Source: Aurantimonas coralicida DSM 14790 (GTDB lineage Bacteria; Pseudomonadota; Alphaproteobacteria; Rhizobiales; Rhizobiaceae). Taken from it: DNA of 64,000 nucleotides. The DNA lies in the NCBI RefSeq assembly GCF_000421645.1, contig NZ_ATXK01000003.1, positions 124,001 to 188,000 of the forward strand. Direction: 5' to 3'. The notes under the pieces are model-generated. The model did not search any database and was not told where the DNA came from. It worked only from the letters and a program-made list of their open reading frames with translations. Positions 54,752-63,517 of this stretch are shown piece by piece (the stretch's first letter is position 1; each line of letters starts with the position of its first letter). Position numbers and translations under genes: made by a program.

Positions 54752-55103
54752 GCGTCACCTGGCTTGGCTGACAGACGCGCGCGCAACGAATGCTGGGCAG
54801 CGGCGTGAATGGGTTTTGGACGAGACTGCACGACCGCCATAGCGGAAACAAGGGAGGGGCGCACCGCCTGTTGTGCAGTGCGAGATGCAAGGCCTCTATT
54901 GGTTCACGGGTTTGCCCGACCCGGCAAAGACGGTAATCTCGTCGCAGGCGGCTGCCGCCGCGACATGACAACGACGTGCCATATCCGATGATCTCCCTCC
55001 ACACCCCGACGCCGGCGCGCGCCTGCGCTCGCTTGTCTGACGGCCAGCCGACAGGCCGTCGCGATCCGGCAGGCCTGCGCGCAGCCTCCTGCGGTCACGG
55101 CGC
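54752..55103. other. 352-base divergent intergenic region, putA / moeA-like
   Basis: Contains the inverted repeat listed separately and no other convincing element. Short frames (for example 28 codons ending near 54898 on the minus strand) look like chance. I see no molybdenum cofactor riboswitch by eye. Confidence 0.4.
54825..54879. promoter_or_regulatory. Inverted repeat upstream of putA, possible Lrp/PutR site
   Basis: ACTGCAC at 54825-54831 and GTGCAGT at 54873-54879 are perfect inverted arms separated by 41 bases, 74 to 128 bases before the putA start. Lrp-family regulators bind spaced dyads, and proline-responsive PutR belongs to that family. Purely positional evidence. Confidence 0.3.
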
Positions 55104-56222
55104 ATGACGGTTCATGGACCGGGCGGATCGCTGGCCGATGTCGAGACCGTCACGGCATGGCTGCTGGATGGCGTGGAGGCCGTTGCCCCCCTCGACACGG
55201 CGCTGGCCGATGCTTGCGGCCTGATCGCGGCCAACGCGGTGTCGGCTGCGCACGCCGTGCCGGACCGCGACGAGGCCGCGCTGGATGGCTGGGCGCTGGC
55301 CTCCGCCGATCTCGTCGGGGCGTCGTCCTATGCGCCGGCGATGCTGGCCGTGCCGCCGAGCCGGATTGCAGTCGGCGCGCCGATGCCGGAGGGCTGCGAC
55401 TGCGTCGTGGACGCCGAATGGGTCGAGGCGGACGGCCCCTTCACGCAGGTGACCTGCGAAGCCATTCCCGGCGAGGGTGTGCGGCGGGCCGGCGACGATA
55501 TCGCCGCGGGTGCCGGCCTGTTGCAGCCGGGGCAGCGCATTTCGGCGTTCGATATCGCCTGCGCGCGGGCCCTCGGCCTTGCGACCCTGCCCGTCCGTCG
55601 GCCGCGCCTGCGGCTCGTTGATCTCTCCTGCGAGGGCATCGGATTGACCGCCGATCTGATCGCCGCACGGGCGGTAGCGGCCGGAGCCGAGACAATACGG
55701 ATAACGAGCGAGCGCGACGCGGCCTCCATCGCCGCCGCCATGACGGGAGCGGCGGATCTGGTGGTCGTTATCGGCGGTACCGGCGCCGGGCCCGACGACG
55801 CAACGCCTGCGGCGCTTGCCCGCGCAGGCGCGCTTCACGCCCACGGGCTCGCGCTTCGCCCCGGCCGGACCGCAGCCGTTGGTCGGATCGGCCCGGTGCC
55901 GGTCGTGGCGCTGCCGGGACAGCCGGATCAGGCCATGGCCGTGTGGCTTGCGCTCGGGGAGACGCTGCTGGCGCGCCTTGCCGGTGCCCGTCCGCGGCCG
56001 ATGGTTGCGCGCCGGCTGACCCACAAGATATCCTCGGCCATCGGCATGATGGAACTCGCTCTCCTGAAACGCTCGGACGATGACTGGACGCCGCTCGCCT
56101 GCGGCGCCCTGCCGCTCGCCGAGATGGCCGCCGCCGATGCCTGGTGCCTTGTGCCGGCCTCCAGCGAAGGCCATGCCGCCGGCACCATGCTGTCCGGCTC
56201 ACTCCTCAACGAGGCGCCATGA
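55104..56222 (+). CDS. Truncated/degenerate MoeA-like molybdopterin-binding protein
   Basis: Protein of 372 residues with the MoeA domain order: a lead domain (DEAALDGWALASADL in place of PxxxxSAVDGYA), IAVGAPMPEGCDCVVDAEW, then the MoCF-binding core LVVVIGGTGAGPDD and ALPGQPDQAM, then a C-terminal domain IV. The active-site DGYA is altered to DGWA and FTGAPMP to VGAPMP. It is shorter than the usual 400 residues. The stop overlaps the next start by four bases (ATGA), so the two are made together. It may be a scaffold or a substrate-specific insertase; function inferred from fold only. Confidence 0.75.
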   Translation: MTVHGPGGSLADVETVTAWLLDGVEAVAPLDTALADACGLIAANAVSAAHAVPDRDEAALDGWALASADLVGASSYAPAMLAVPPSRIAVGAPMPEGCDCVVDAEWVEADGPFTQVTCEAIPGEGVRRAGDDIAAGAGLLQPGQRISAFDIACARALGLATLPVRRPRLRLVDLSCEGIGLTADLIAARAVAAGAETIRITSERDAASIAAAMTGAADLVVVIGGTGAGPDDATPAALARAGALHAHGLALRPGRTAAVGRIGPVPVVALPGQPDQAMAVWLALGETLLARLAGARPRPMVARRLTHKISSAIGMMELALLKRSDDDWTPLACGALPLAEMAAADAWCLVPASSEGHAAGTMLSGSLLNEAP

Positions 56223-58180
56223 CCACCGATCCCCGCGACGCGCCTACCGAGACGGCAACGACGGGCCTCGACCAGCAGCAATTCCTGTCGATCCTGTCGC
56301 GGGAAGAGGCGTTGCAGCGCTTCGAGGCGGCGCTGTTTCCGCGGCCGCTGCCGCGCGAGACCGTCGCGCTCGCGGACGCGCTGGGGCGCGTCTCGGCGAT
56401 CGACATCCTGTCGCCCATCGACGTGCCGCCCTTCGACCGCGCGAATGTCGACGGCTTTGCCCTGCGTGCCGCGGATGTCGCGGCGAGCGGGCAGGGCCGG
56501 CCGGTGCGGCTGTCCCTGAATGCCGAAACGCTGGCCTGCGGCGTCGCGCCGACCCTGCCGGTCGCACCGGGGACGGCGACGCCGATCGCCACCGGCGGCG
56601 TGGTGCCGCGCGGCGCCGACGCGGTCGTGATGGTCGAGCATACCGAACCGGCCGGCGACGGCGGTGTGGAGATCAGGCGTCCGGCGGCGCCGGGCCAGTT
56701 CGTCTCCCATGCCGGTTCGGACATGGCCGCCGGCGAATTGCTGCTGCGCGCCGGCACCGTCATGGGCTCGCGCGAGATCGGCATGCTGGCCGCCTGCGGC
56801 ATCGCCGAAATCCCGGTGACACGCCGGGTCCGCGTCGCGGTGCTGTCGACCGGCGACGAACTGGTGCAGCCGGGCGAACCGCTCAAGCCGGCCTCGGTCT
56901 ACGACACCAATGGTGCGATCGTCGCGGCGGCGATCAGCGAGAATGGCGGCGACGTGGCGCGTCTTGGCGCCTTTCCCGACGACGAGGCGGGGCTCGAGGC
57001 CGTGCTGCGGGCAGCGCTGGCGGACAGTGACATGGTGGTCCTGTCGGGCGGCACCTCCAAGGGGGCCGGCGATGTCAGCCACCGCATCATCGACCGCCTC
57101 GGCGCGCCGGGCATCGTCGCCCACGGCGTGGCGCTGAAGCCGGGCAAGCCCTTGTGCCTCGCCGTCTGCGACGGCAAGCCGGTGGTCATCCTGCCGGGTT
57201 TTCCGACCTCCGCGATGTTCACCTTCCACGACATGGTCGCGCCGGTCCTGCGCCGCATGGGCGGCCTGCCGCCGCGGACGGAGACGCAGGTGACGGCGCG
57301 CGTCCCGCTGCGCATAGCCTCCGAACTCGGCCGCACCGAATTCGCCATGGTCTCGCTGGTCCAGGGCGAGGGCGAGCTGATCGCCTATCCGACCGGCAAG
57401 GGCTCGGGTGCGATCACCTCCTTCACCCAGGCCGCTGGCTTCCTGCGCATCGAGGCGCTGGCCGATCATCTGCCGGCCGGGACCGAGGCGTCCGTCACCC
57501 TGTTCACGCCGTCGCTGCGCATTCCCGATCTCGTCATCATCGGCAGCCATTGCACCGGGCTCGACCGGGTGCTGGCGCCGCTGGCAGACGAGGGGCGGGC
57601 CGTGCGCACGCTCGCCGTCGGCAGTCTGGGCGGGCTCGCGGCGGCCAAGCGCGGCGAATGCGATCTGGCGCCGATCCATCTCTTCGACCCGCGCAGCGAC
57701 AGCTACAATGAGCCCTTCCTGACCGAGGGGCTGGAGCTCGTGCCCGGCTGGCGGCGCATGCAGGGCATCGTCTTCCGGGAGAGCGATCCGCGCTTTGCCG
57801 GCCGCTCGGCGGACGACGCGGTTGCGGCGGCGCTGGCTGATCCGGACTGCCTGATGGTCAACCGCAACCAGGGCGCCGGCACGCGCATCCTGATCGACCG
57901 GCTGCTGGGCACGGCACGGCCGGACGGCTACTGGAACCAGCCGAAATCCCACAATGCGGTCGCTGCGGCCGTCGTGCAGGGCCGGGCGGACTGGGGCGTA
58001 ACCATTGCGCCTGTGGCGAAGGCGGCCGGTCTCGGCTTCCTGCCGTTGGCCGAGGAAGCCTACGATTTCGCGCTGGTGACGGCGCGGCGGGACCGGCCCG
58101 CGGTGCAGGCGTTTCTCGCCGCGCTCGCCTCGCCGGCGGCGCGGGACGCGCTGGAGGAAGCCGGCTTCCGGCCGGCCTGA
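56219..58180 (+). CDS. MoeA fused to a periplasmic-binding-protein-like domain
   Basis: Cytoplasmic protein of 653 residues. Residues 1-425 are MoeA (PPFDRANVDGFALRA, PIATGGVVPRGADAVVM, LSTGDELV, LSGGTSKGAGDVSH, LPGFPTSAMF). Residues about 435-650 are a PBP-like (PF12727 type) domain (VIIGSHCTGLDRVLAPLAD, AVGSLGGLAAAKRGECD, NRNQGAGTRILIDRLLG, HNAVAAAVVQGRADWGV). Such fusions are thought to sense or hold molybdate or tungstate for cofactor insertion. Starts with the ATGA overlap to the preceding MoeA-like gene. Convergent with mobA, three bases apart. Confidence 0.85.
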   Translation: MTTDPRDAPTETATTGLDQQQFLSILSREEALQRFEAALFPRPLPRETVALADALGRVSAIDILSPIDVPPFDRANVDGFALRAADVAASGQGRPVRLSLNAETLACGVAPTLPVAPGTATPIATGGVVPRGADAVVMVEHTEPAGDGGVEIRRPAAPGQFVSHAGSDMAAGELLLRAGTVMGSREIGMLAACGIAEIPVTRRVRVAVLSTGDELVQPGEPLKPASVYDTNGAIVAAAISENGGDVARLGAFPDDEAGLEAVLRAALADSDMVVLSGGTSKGAGDVSHRIIDRLGAPGIVAHGVALKPGKPLCLAVCDGKPVVILPGFPTSAMFTFHDMVAPVLRRMGGLPPRTETQVTARVPLRIASELGRTEFAMVSLVQGEGELIAYPTGKGSGAITSFTQAAGFLRIEALADHLPAGTEASVTLFTPSLRIPDLVIIGSHCTGLDRVLAPLADEGRAVRTLAVGSLGGLAAAKRGECDLAPIHLFDPRSDSYNEPFLTEGLELVPGWRRMQGIVFRESDPRFAGRSADDAVAAALADPDCLMVNRNQGAGTRILIDRLLGTARPDGYWNQPKSHNAVAAAVVQGRADWGVTIAPVAKAAGLGFLPLAEEAYDFALVTARRDRPAVQAFLAALASPAARDALEEAGFRPA

Positions 58181-58183
58181 CCC

Positions 58184-58813
58184 TCAGTCGGCGGTCTGCC
58201 GCGCCAACGCCTCGGCGTCGGCGAGATCCTCGACCGTATTGGCATTGAAGAACGGATCGACCGGTTCGGCCGGCCAAGAGACGGTCGCCAGCCTGTAGCG
58301 CGCGGTCCAGCGGTCGATCTTGTGCAGTTCCTCGCCGACCAGCGCCTCGCGAAGGGCGCCGCGCAGGGCGACCTTCCACAGGCCGATGGGCGGATGGGTG
58401 CGCTCGCCCGACGCGGCGACGGCAAGGTCGGCGGCTTCGGCATCGCGTGCGGCACCGAGCCGTGCCACCAGATCGCGCGGCAGGAACGGGCAGTCGCCGG
58501 CGACGCTGACAACCCACTCCGCGTCCGGCCGGTGTTCCGCCGTCCAGTCGAGCGCCGCGAGAATGCCGGCGAGGGGGCCGGGATGGCCCTCGACATTGTC
58601 CGGCACCACCGGCAGGGCGAAGCCGGAAAACCGGTCCGGATCGCCATTGGCGTTGAGGATCACTCCGTCGCATTGCGGCGCGAAGCGTTCGATCACATGG
58701 GCGAGGATCGGTCGGCCGGCGATGGTCCGCATCGGCTTGTCGCCGCCGCCCATGCGCCGGGCAAGGCCACCTGCGAGGATCACGCCGACCGGCGCCGCAT
58801 TGTCAGTTGTCAT
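58184..58813 (-). CDS. mobA: Molybdenum cofactor guanylyltransferase MobA
   Basis: GTP-dependent transferase of 209 residues that attaches GMP to Mo-molybdopterin to form MGD cofactor. The nucleotide-binding [15 protein letters not shown] loop, [19 protein letters not shown] and [12 protein letters not shown] (metal-binding Asp) are all the family signatures, and [10 protein letters not shown] is the C-terminal block. Its start overlaps the fdhD stop by 11 bases, so the two form an operon, consistent with both serving MGD enzymes such as formate dehydrogenase. Confidence 0.92.
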   Translation of the reverse strand: MTTDNAAPVGVILAGGLARRMGGGDKPMRTIAGRPILAHVIERFAPQCDGVILNANGDPDRFSGFALPVVPDNVEGHPGPLAGILAALDWTAEHRPDAEWVVSVAGDCPFLPRDLVARLGAARDAEAADLAVAASGERTHPPIGLWKVALRGALREALVGEELHKIDRWTARYRLATVSWPAEPVDPFFNANTVEDLADAEALARQTAD

Positions 58814-59696
58814 GGTCTGCGCCCTTGCGTCTGCTGCGCTTCGGTTCGTCGTCCACCGTCGCGAGATCCTGGTCGAAGACGATGCGCTCGGCAGCCGACA
58901 GCGCCACGAAGCGCTTGCCCTTGGCCCGGCCGATCAGTGTCAGCCCGACCTGCCGCGCCAGCGCAACGCCCCAGGCGGTGAAGCCCGACCGCGACACCAG
59001 GATGGGAATGCCCATCCGCACGGTCTTGATGGTCATTTCCGAGGTCAGGCGGCCGGTCGTGTAGAGGATCTTGTCGGCCGGATCGACCCCGTGGCGGAAC
59101 ATCCAGCCGGCGATCTTGTCGACTGCGTTGTGGCGGCCGACATCCTCCATGTAGCAGAGCGGCCGGCCCTTCACGCAGAGGACGCAGCCATGGATGGCGC
59201 CGGCTTCCAGATAGAGCGACGGGGTGGTGTTGATCGTCTTCGCCAGTTCGTAGAGCCACGACGTGTGCAGGCTGGCGGCCGGCAGTTCGATCTCGTCCAG
59301 CGCTTCCATCAGGTCGCCGAAGGCCGTGCCCTGCGCGCAGCCCGAGGTCAGGGTCCGCTTCTTCAGCTTCTCCTCGTAATTGGTGCCGCGCTCGGTGCGC
59401 ACCACCACGACCTCAAGATCGTCGTCATAGTCGACGCCGGTGACGACATCGTCGGGCTTCAGCATGTTCTGGTTGAGGAGATAGCCGAGCGCCAGATATT
59501 CCGGATAGTCGTTGATCGTCATCATCGTGACGATCTCCTGGGCGTTGAGATAGAGCGTCAGCGCCCGCTCGACCGGCACCGAGACCGCCACCTGCGCCCC
59601 GGTCTGGTCGAGGCCGGTAACGCGCTCGGTCAGGCGCGGATTGCCGGGCTCCGGCATGATGGTCGCAACGGTCGGCCGATCGTCGGTGTCTGACAT
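58803..59696 (-). CDS. fdhD: Formate dehydrogenase accessory sulfurtransferase FdhD
   Basis: Protein of 297 residues that moves sulfur from a cysteine desulfurase to the Mo/W cofactor of formate dehydrogenase. Recognised by [21 protein letters not shown]-type [43 protein letters not shown] and [11 protein letters not shown]. The usual CxxC loop reads SGCAQGTAF, so only one of the two transfer cysteines remains; a separate CVLC lies later. The ATG ending at 59696 is chosen (AGGA five bases upstream); the longer frame adds 24 non-conserved residues. Divergent from moeA. Confidence 0.88.
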   Translation of the reverse strand: MSDTDDRPTVATIMPEPGNPRLTERVTGLDQTGAQVAVSVPVERALTLYLNAQEIVTMMTINDYPEYLALGYLLNQNMLKPDDVVTGVDYDDDLEVVVVRTERGTNYEEKLKKRTLTSGCAQGTAFGDLMEALDEIELPAASLHTSWLYELAKTINTTPSLYLEAGAIHGCVLCVKGRPLCYMEDVGRHNAVDKIAGWMFRHGVDPADKILYTTGRLTSEMTIKTVRMGIPILVSRSGFTAWGVALARQVGLTLIGRAKGKRFVALSAAERIVFDQDLATVDDEPKRSRRKGADHDN

Positions 59697-59853
59697 GGGG
59701 GTCCTGTCGATAGGCTGGTGCATGGGCGGCGCATCCGATGGTGTGCGGGCGTCCGGCGTGTCGTGCAAGGGTAGAATGTGATCCGGCGCTCATATAGGGA
59801 CCGGACCGGTCGCGCGGTCACCGCGGCGGCCGATGCGATGAACGGGTGCGGGG

Positions 59854-61110
59854 ATGGCGCAACTTTCGGACGATTGCTTCGCATTCGGCGGGCCGATGAT
59901 GACCGTCGACGAGACCGTGTCGCTGATCGCCGCCCGGTTGCAGCCGCTGGCCGGCATCGAGGCCGTGCCGCTGGCCGAGGCCGATGGCCGCATCCTTGCC
60001 GCCGATCTCGTCGCGCCGATGCCGCTGCCGCCTTTCGCCAACTCCGCCGTCGACGGCTACGCCATCCGCAGCGCCGATCTGCCGCAGGAGGCTGAGCTCC
60101 GCTTCGCCATTGGCGGCCGCGTCCAGGCGGGCTCGCGTTCCGCCGAGGCCGTCCAGCCGGGCGAAGCCGCGCGCATCTTTACCGGCGCGCCGATGCCGGG
60201 CGGCGCCGATACCGTCTTCATGCAGGAGGATGTGCGCGTCGAGCCCGACGGGGCGGTGCTGCTGCCTGCCGGCCTGAAGCCGGGGGCCAATATGCGGCCG
60301 GCCGGCGAGGATGTGACAACGGGCGCCATTGTGCTGTGCTCGGGGCGCCGGCTGCGGCCGCAGGACATCGCCATGGCTGCGGCGCTGGGGCAGGTGGAGC
60401 TGACGGTTCGCCGCCCCGTGCGGGTGGCGATCTTTTCCACAGGCAACGAGATCGTCGCGCCGGGCGCCGAACGCGCCGCGTCGCAGCTCTTCGATTCCAA
60501 CCGCTTCATGCTGATGGCGATGCTGCGGCGCCTCGGCTGCGCGGTCTCGGACCTCAACATCCTGCCGGACGACCGCGAAGTGATCTCTGCGACCTTGCGC
60601 GCGGCGGCAAGGGACCACGATCTGGTCCTGACCTCGGGCGGCGTCTCGACGGGCGAGGCGGATTTCGTCAAGGACGCGGTCGAGGGCACGGGCCGGATGG
60701 TGTTCTGGCGTATCGCCATCAAGCCGGGGCGTCCGGTGGCGATGGGGGTGATCGACGGCACGCCGCTGATCGGCCTGCCGGGCAATCCGGTGGCCAGCTT
60801 CGTGACCTTTGCCCATGTTGCCCGCCCGGCGATCCTGGCGCTGGCCGGGGCGGAGCCCGAAGCGACGGTGGCAACGCCGGTGCGCGCGGCCTTTGCGTAC
60901 AGGAAGAAGCTCGGCCGGCGCGAATATGTCCGCGCGAGCCTCCGCCGCGCCGCCGACGGCACGCTGGAGGTGCAGAAGTTCCCGCGCGAGGGGGCGGGCC
61001 TCCTGTCCTCGCTGGTCGACACCGACGGCCTGGTCGAACTGGGCGAGGATGTCGTCGCCGTCGCGCCGGGCGAGACGGTCGGTTTCATCCCCTATGCCAG
61101 CCTGTTCTGA
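59854..61110 (+). CDS. moeA: Molybdopterin molybdenumtransferase MoeA
   Basis: Canonical MoeA of 418 residues that inserts molybdate into adenylated molybdopterin. PPFANSAVDGYAI, FTGAPMPGGADTVFMQED, FSTGNEIVAPG, TSGGVSTGEADFVKDA and GLPGNPVASFVTF are all intact, so this is the likely housekeeping enzyme in contrast to the two divergent relatives upstream. No riboswitch visible before it. Convergent with mrp across a hairpin at 61133-61167. Confidence 0.93.
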   Translation: MAQLSDDCFAFGGPMMTVDETVSLIAARLQPLAGIEAVPLAEADGRILAADLVAPMPLPPFANSAVDGYAIRSADLPQEAELRFAIGGRVQAGSRSAEAVQPGEAARIFTGAPMPGGADTVFMQEDVRVEPDGAVLLPAGLKPGANMRPAGEDVTTGAIVLCSGRRLRPQDIAMAAALGQVELTVRRPVRVAIFSTGNEIVAPGAERAASQLFDSNRFMLMAMLRRLGCAVSDLNILPDDREVISATLRAAARDHDLVLTSGGVSTGEADFVKDAVEGTGRMVFWRIAIKPGRPVAMGVIDGTPLIGLPGNPVASFVTFAHVARPAILALAGAEPEATVATPVRAAFAYRKKLGRREYVRASLRRAADGTLEVQKFPREGAGLLSSLVDTDGLVELGEDVVAVAPGETVGFIPYASLF

Positions 61111-61132
61111 ACCGGCAGGGATTGGGCAATCG

Positions 61133-61167
61133 GCGGCGGCCCGGAGCGCTGATCACCGGGCTGCCGC
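61133..61167. terminator. Terminator between convergent moeA and mrp
   Basis: A 12-base-pair stem with one G-T wobble (GCGGCGGCCCGG, loop of 11, CCGGGCTGCCGC) followed by TTG. Convergent location supports a bidirectional role. Confidence 0.5.
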
Positions 61168-61183
61168 TTGCTGAACCGGCCGC

Positions 61184-62344
61184 CTATTCGAAGACGATCG
61201 ACGGCGCGCTGACCATCCGGCGTTCCTCGCCGACCCGCTCCCAGGCGGTCCGGGCGATCTCCCGATAGGTCTTCGCGTGCACGCTGTCCGGCTCGGACAT
61301 GACGATGGGCGTGCCGCCATCCGAGGTCGAGCGGATCTGCATGTCCAGCGGCACTTCGCCGAGGAAGGGCACGCCGATGCGCTCGGCTTCCTTGCGGGCG
61401 CCGCCATGGCCGAAGATGTCGTGCCGGCCGCCGCAATCGGGGCAGACGAAATAGCTCATGTTCTCGACGATGCCGAGGATCGGCACGTCCACCTTGCGGA
61501 ACATGGCGAGGCCCTTGCGGGCGTCGATCAGCGCCAGGTCCTGCGGCGTCGAGACGATGACCGCACCGGCCAGCGGCACGTTCTGCGCCATGGTGAGCTG
61601 GGCGTCGCCGGTGCCCGGCGGCATGTCGACGACGAGCACGTCGAGTTCGCCCCATTCGACCTCGCGCAGCATCTGCGTTAGCGCCGAGATGACCATTGGC
61701 CCGCGCCAGATCATCGGGGTTTCCTCGTCGACGAGGAAGCCCATCGACATGACCTTCAGGCCGTAGCCTTCCATCGGCCGGATGATCCGGCCCGAGACGT
61801 TCTGCGGACGGCCGGAGATGTGCAGGAGCCGCGGCATGGACGGGCCGTAGATGTCGGCGTCCATGATGCCGACCTTCAGGCCGTTCGCCTGCAGGCCGAG
61901 GGCGAGATTGACGGAGGTGGTCGACTTGCCGACGCCGCCCTTGCCCGAGGCGACCGCGATGATCGCGCCGATGCCCGGAACGCCGGCCTTCTCGGGCGCT
62001 TTGGGAGGCTGCGGTGCGCGTGCAGCCATCGGCGGCGGCACCGAAGCGGCCTGCGCCGGGCTCGGGGCCGGACGGACCGGACGGGCCGAGGATTTGGTCG
62101 CTTCAGCGGTCAGCGCGACGGTTGCCTTCTCGACGCCCGGAACGCCGGACGCGGCCTTCTCGGCGGCGGCGCGCAGCGGCTCCAGCTCTTCCGCGCGGTC
62201 GGCCGGAATGGTGAGAGAGAAGAACACCTTGCCGTCGGCGACGAAGATGTCGGAGACCAGCCCGAGATCGACGATGTTGCCGGTGAGATCCGGTCCCTTC
62301 ACCCGCTTGAGCTGCTCCAGGATGTCTGCCTTGTCGATTGCCAA
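61184..62344 (-). CDS. mrp: Mrp/ApbC-type Fe-S cluster carrier ATPase
   Basis: Cytoplasmic P-loop ATPase of 386 residues. An N-terminal MIP18-like domain (ILEQLKRVKGPDLTGNIVDLGLV) is joined by an Ala/Pro linker to the ParA-like ATPase with deviant Walker A VASGKGGVGKST, DADIYGPS, DMPPGTGDAQLT and the C-terminal CxxC FVCPDCGG that holds a bridging cluster. No ATG fits; TTG ending at 62344 is used (GAGAG upstream), and another in-frame TTG lies 21 codons earlier. Its place beside formate dehydrogenase maturation genes suggests cluster supply to that enzyme. Confidence 0.9.
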   Translation of the reverse strand: MAIDKADILEQLKRVKGPDLTGNIVDLGLVSDIFVADGKVFFSLTIPADRAEELEPLRAAAEKAASGVPGVEKATVALTAEATKSSARPVRPAPSPAQAASVPPPMAARAPQPPKAPEKAGVPGIGAIIAVASGKGGVGKSTTSVNLALGLQANGLKVGIMDADIYGPSMPRLLHISGRPQNVSGRIIRPMEGYGLKVMSMGFLVDEETPMIWRGPMVISALTQMLREVEWGELDVLVVDMPPGTGDAQLTMAQNVPLAGAVIVSTPQDLALIDARKGLAMFRKVDVPILGIVENMSYFVCPDCGGRHDIFGHGGARKEAERIGVPFLGEVPLDMQIRSTSDGGTPIVMSEPDSVHAKTYREIARTAWERVGEERRMVSAPSIVFE

Positions 62345-62464
62345 AGGGTCTCTCGCTGCTATGAATTGGGTCCCGCGTCTCTTACGGCAAATGCCGCTCC
62401 TGGCCAATCGCGATCCCGGGGCGGATCGGCGCGGACCTCACAGCGCGAACGGAGGCCCGAAGAC

Positions 62465-62755
62465 TTGGAATCCCAGGGAAACCGCAAGCAGCGCCGCGCC
62501 GCAGGCACGCCGCCGACGCTCGATCCGGACGCCTTCCTGAAGCTGGCGGACCGCTTCATCGACGTGGCCAACCGCGCCAACCAGAAGGTTCTGGCGACTG
62601 ACATCCACATGGCGTTTCTCTACGCCGCGGCCCGCTACAACGCCTTTGTCGGCAACAAGGTGCGGGAAGTGGAGGATCACGAGGTCTACATCGAAGAGAT
62701 GGCGGCCACCTACAAGGAGATGCTCCGCAACCATCTGGCCGATCCGAACCTCTGA
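62465..62755 (+). CDS. DUF3144 domain protein
   Basis: Protein of 96 residues. The block FIDVANRANQKVLATDIHM and AFLYAAARYNAFVGNKV is the DUF3144 pattern; the first 20 residues are basic (NRKQRRAAG) and disordered-looking. TTG at 62465 is selected because GGAGG lies nine bases upstream; there is no ATG in position. Divergent from mrp and convergent with the DUF3306 gene, only 12 bases away. Function unknown. Confidence 0.78.
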   Translation: MESQGNRKQRRAAGTPPTLDPDAFLKLADRFIDVANRANQKVLATDIHMAFLYAAARYNAFVGNKVREVEDHEVYIEEMAATYKEMLRNHLADPNL

Positions 62756-62767
62756 TTCGCCGCCGGC

Positions 62768-63517
62768 CTAACCCTGCAGGCGCTGGCGGATCGACACGCG
62801 CCGCGCTTGCGGCTGTGGCTGTGCCCGGCTCTCGATTCGCTCGACCGGTTCGGGCTCCGGCACGGCGGCGATCGACACGCCCGTCTCCTCCGTGATCAGC
62901 CGCCCGTCGTTGCCGGCAGCCTGCGGGCCCGCTTCGGCGACGGCGGTCTGCGGCTCGGCCCCCAAGTCTTCGTCGACGGCGGCGTCTACGGGCGCATCTG
63001 CCGCACTGTCTGCGACCGCGTCCGCGTCGCCCTGATCCTCCGCCTCCGCCGCCACGGAATCCGCTTCGGGCTCGGGCCGGGTCAGGCGGCCGGTCGCCTG
63101 TTGGGTGCTCTGCTCCTCGGTGCTCAGGAAGCCGCGTCCGAGCTGCCACAGCGAGGTGTAGCGATTGTGCGCGGGATTGCGGAAATCCTCGTCGTAATCG
63201 TTCAGACCGTCGAGATTGGCGAAGACCGGATTGGAGCGCCACAGCTTGCGCAGCGCCTTGCGGCGCAGGAGCTCCGGAACGCCACGCTTCATGAACAGGC
63301 CGAAATCGTCGCCGGCCTTCATGGAATCGATGTCGACCGCTTCCGCCGCCAGCCGGTTCTGCTCCAGCTCCTCGGCTTCGCGGGCAACGGCCTCGGGATC
63401 GACGACGTCGGGCGTCTGAGCGTCCGCCGCCTCGGCGGCTTCGGCCGCCTCGACCTCGCGCTTGCGGCGCGACCAGCGCGACAGGAAGCTGTCGTTTTCG
63501 CCCGTGCCATCAGCCAT
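62768..63517 (-). CDS. DUF3306 domain protein (formate dehydrogenase neighbourhood)
   Basis: Protein of 249 residues. FLSRWSRRKREVEAAEAA opens it, and ALRKLWRSNPVFANLDGLNDYDEDF is the DUF3306 hallmark; the last 100 residues are acidic, Ala/Glu-rich and low in complexity, ending in a basic RRVSIRQRLQG. In many Proteobacteria DUF3305 and DUF3306 genes sit with a 4Fe-4S protein and the formate dehydrogenase alpha subunit; the molecular role is not known. Its start overlaps the DUF3305 stop by eight bases. Confidence 0.85.
   Translation of the reverse strand: MADGTGENDSFLSRWSRRKREVEAAEAAEAADAQTPDVVDPEAVAREAEELEQNRLAAEAVDIDSMKAGDDFGLFMKRGVPELLRRKALRKLWRSNPVFANLDGLNDYDEDFRNPAHNRYTSLWQLGRGFLSTEEQSTQQATGRLTRPEPEADSVAAEAEDQGDADAVADSAADAPVDAAVDEDLGAEPQTAVAEAGPQAAGNDGRLITEETGVSIAAVPEPEPVERIESRAQPQPQARRVSIRQRLQG

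Noticed and set aside
51149-54808. Plus-strand open frame of 1,219 codons opposite putA
   Set aside because: Shadow of putA; no recognisable domain and no ribosome site.
54896-54982. 28-codon minus-strand peptide (starts MARRCHVAAAAACDE) upstream of the moeA-like gene
   Set aside because: No ribosome site, no similarity I recognise to PqqA or other peptides, and a GC-rich region where such frames are common.
54752-55103. Molybdenum cofactor riboswitch before the moeA-like operon
   Set aside because: I could not fit the conserved core or stems by eye; a covariance-model search would be needed to revisit this.
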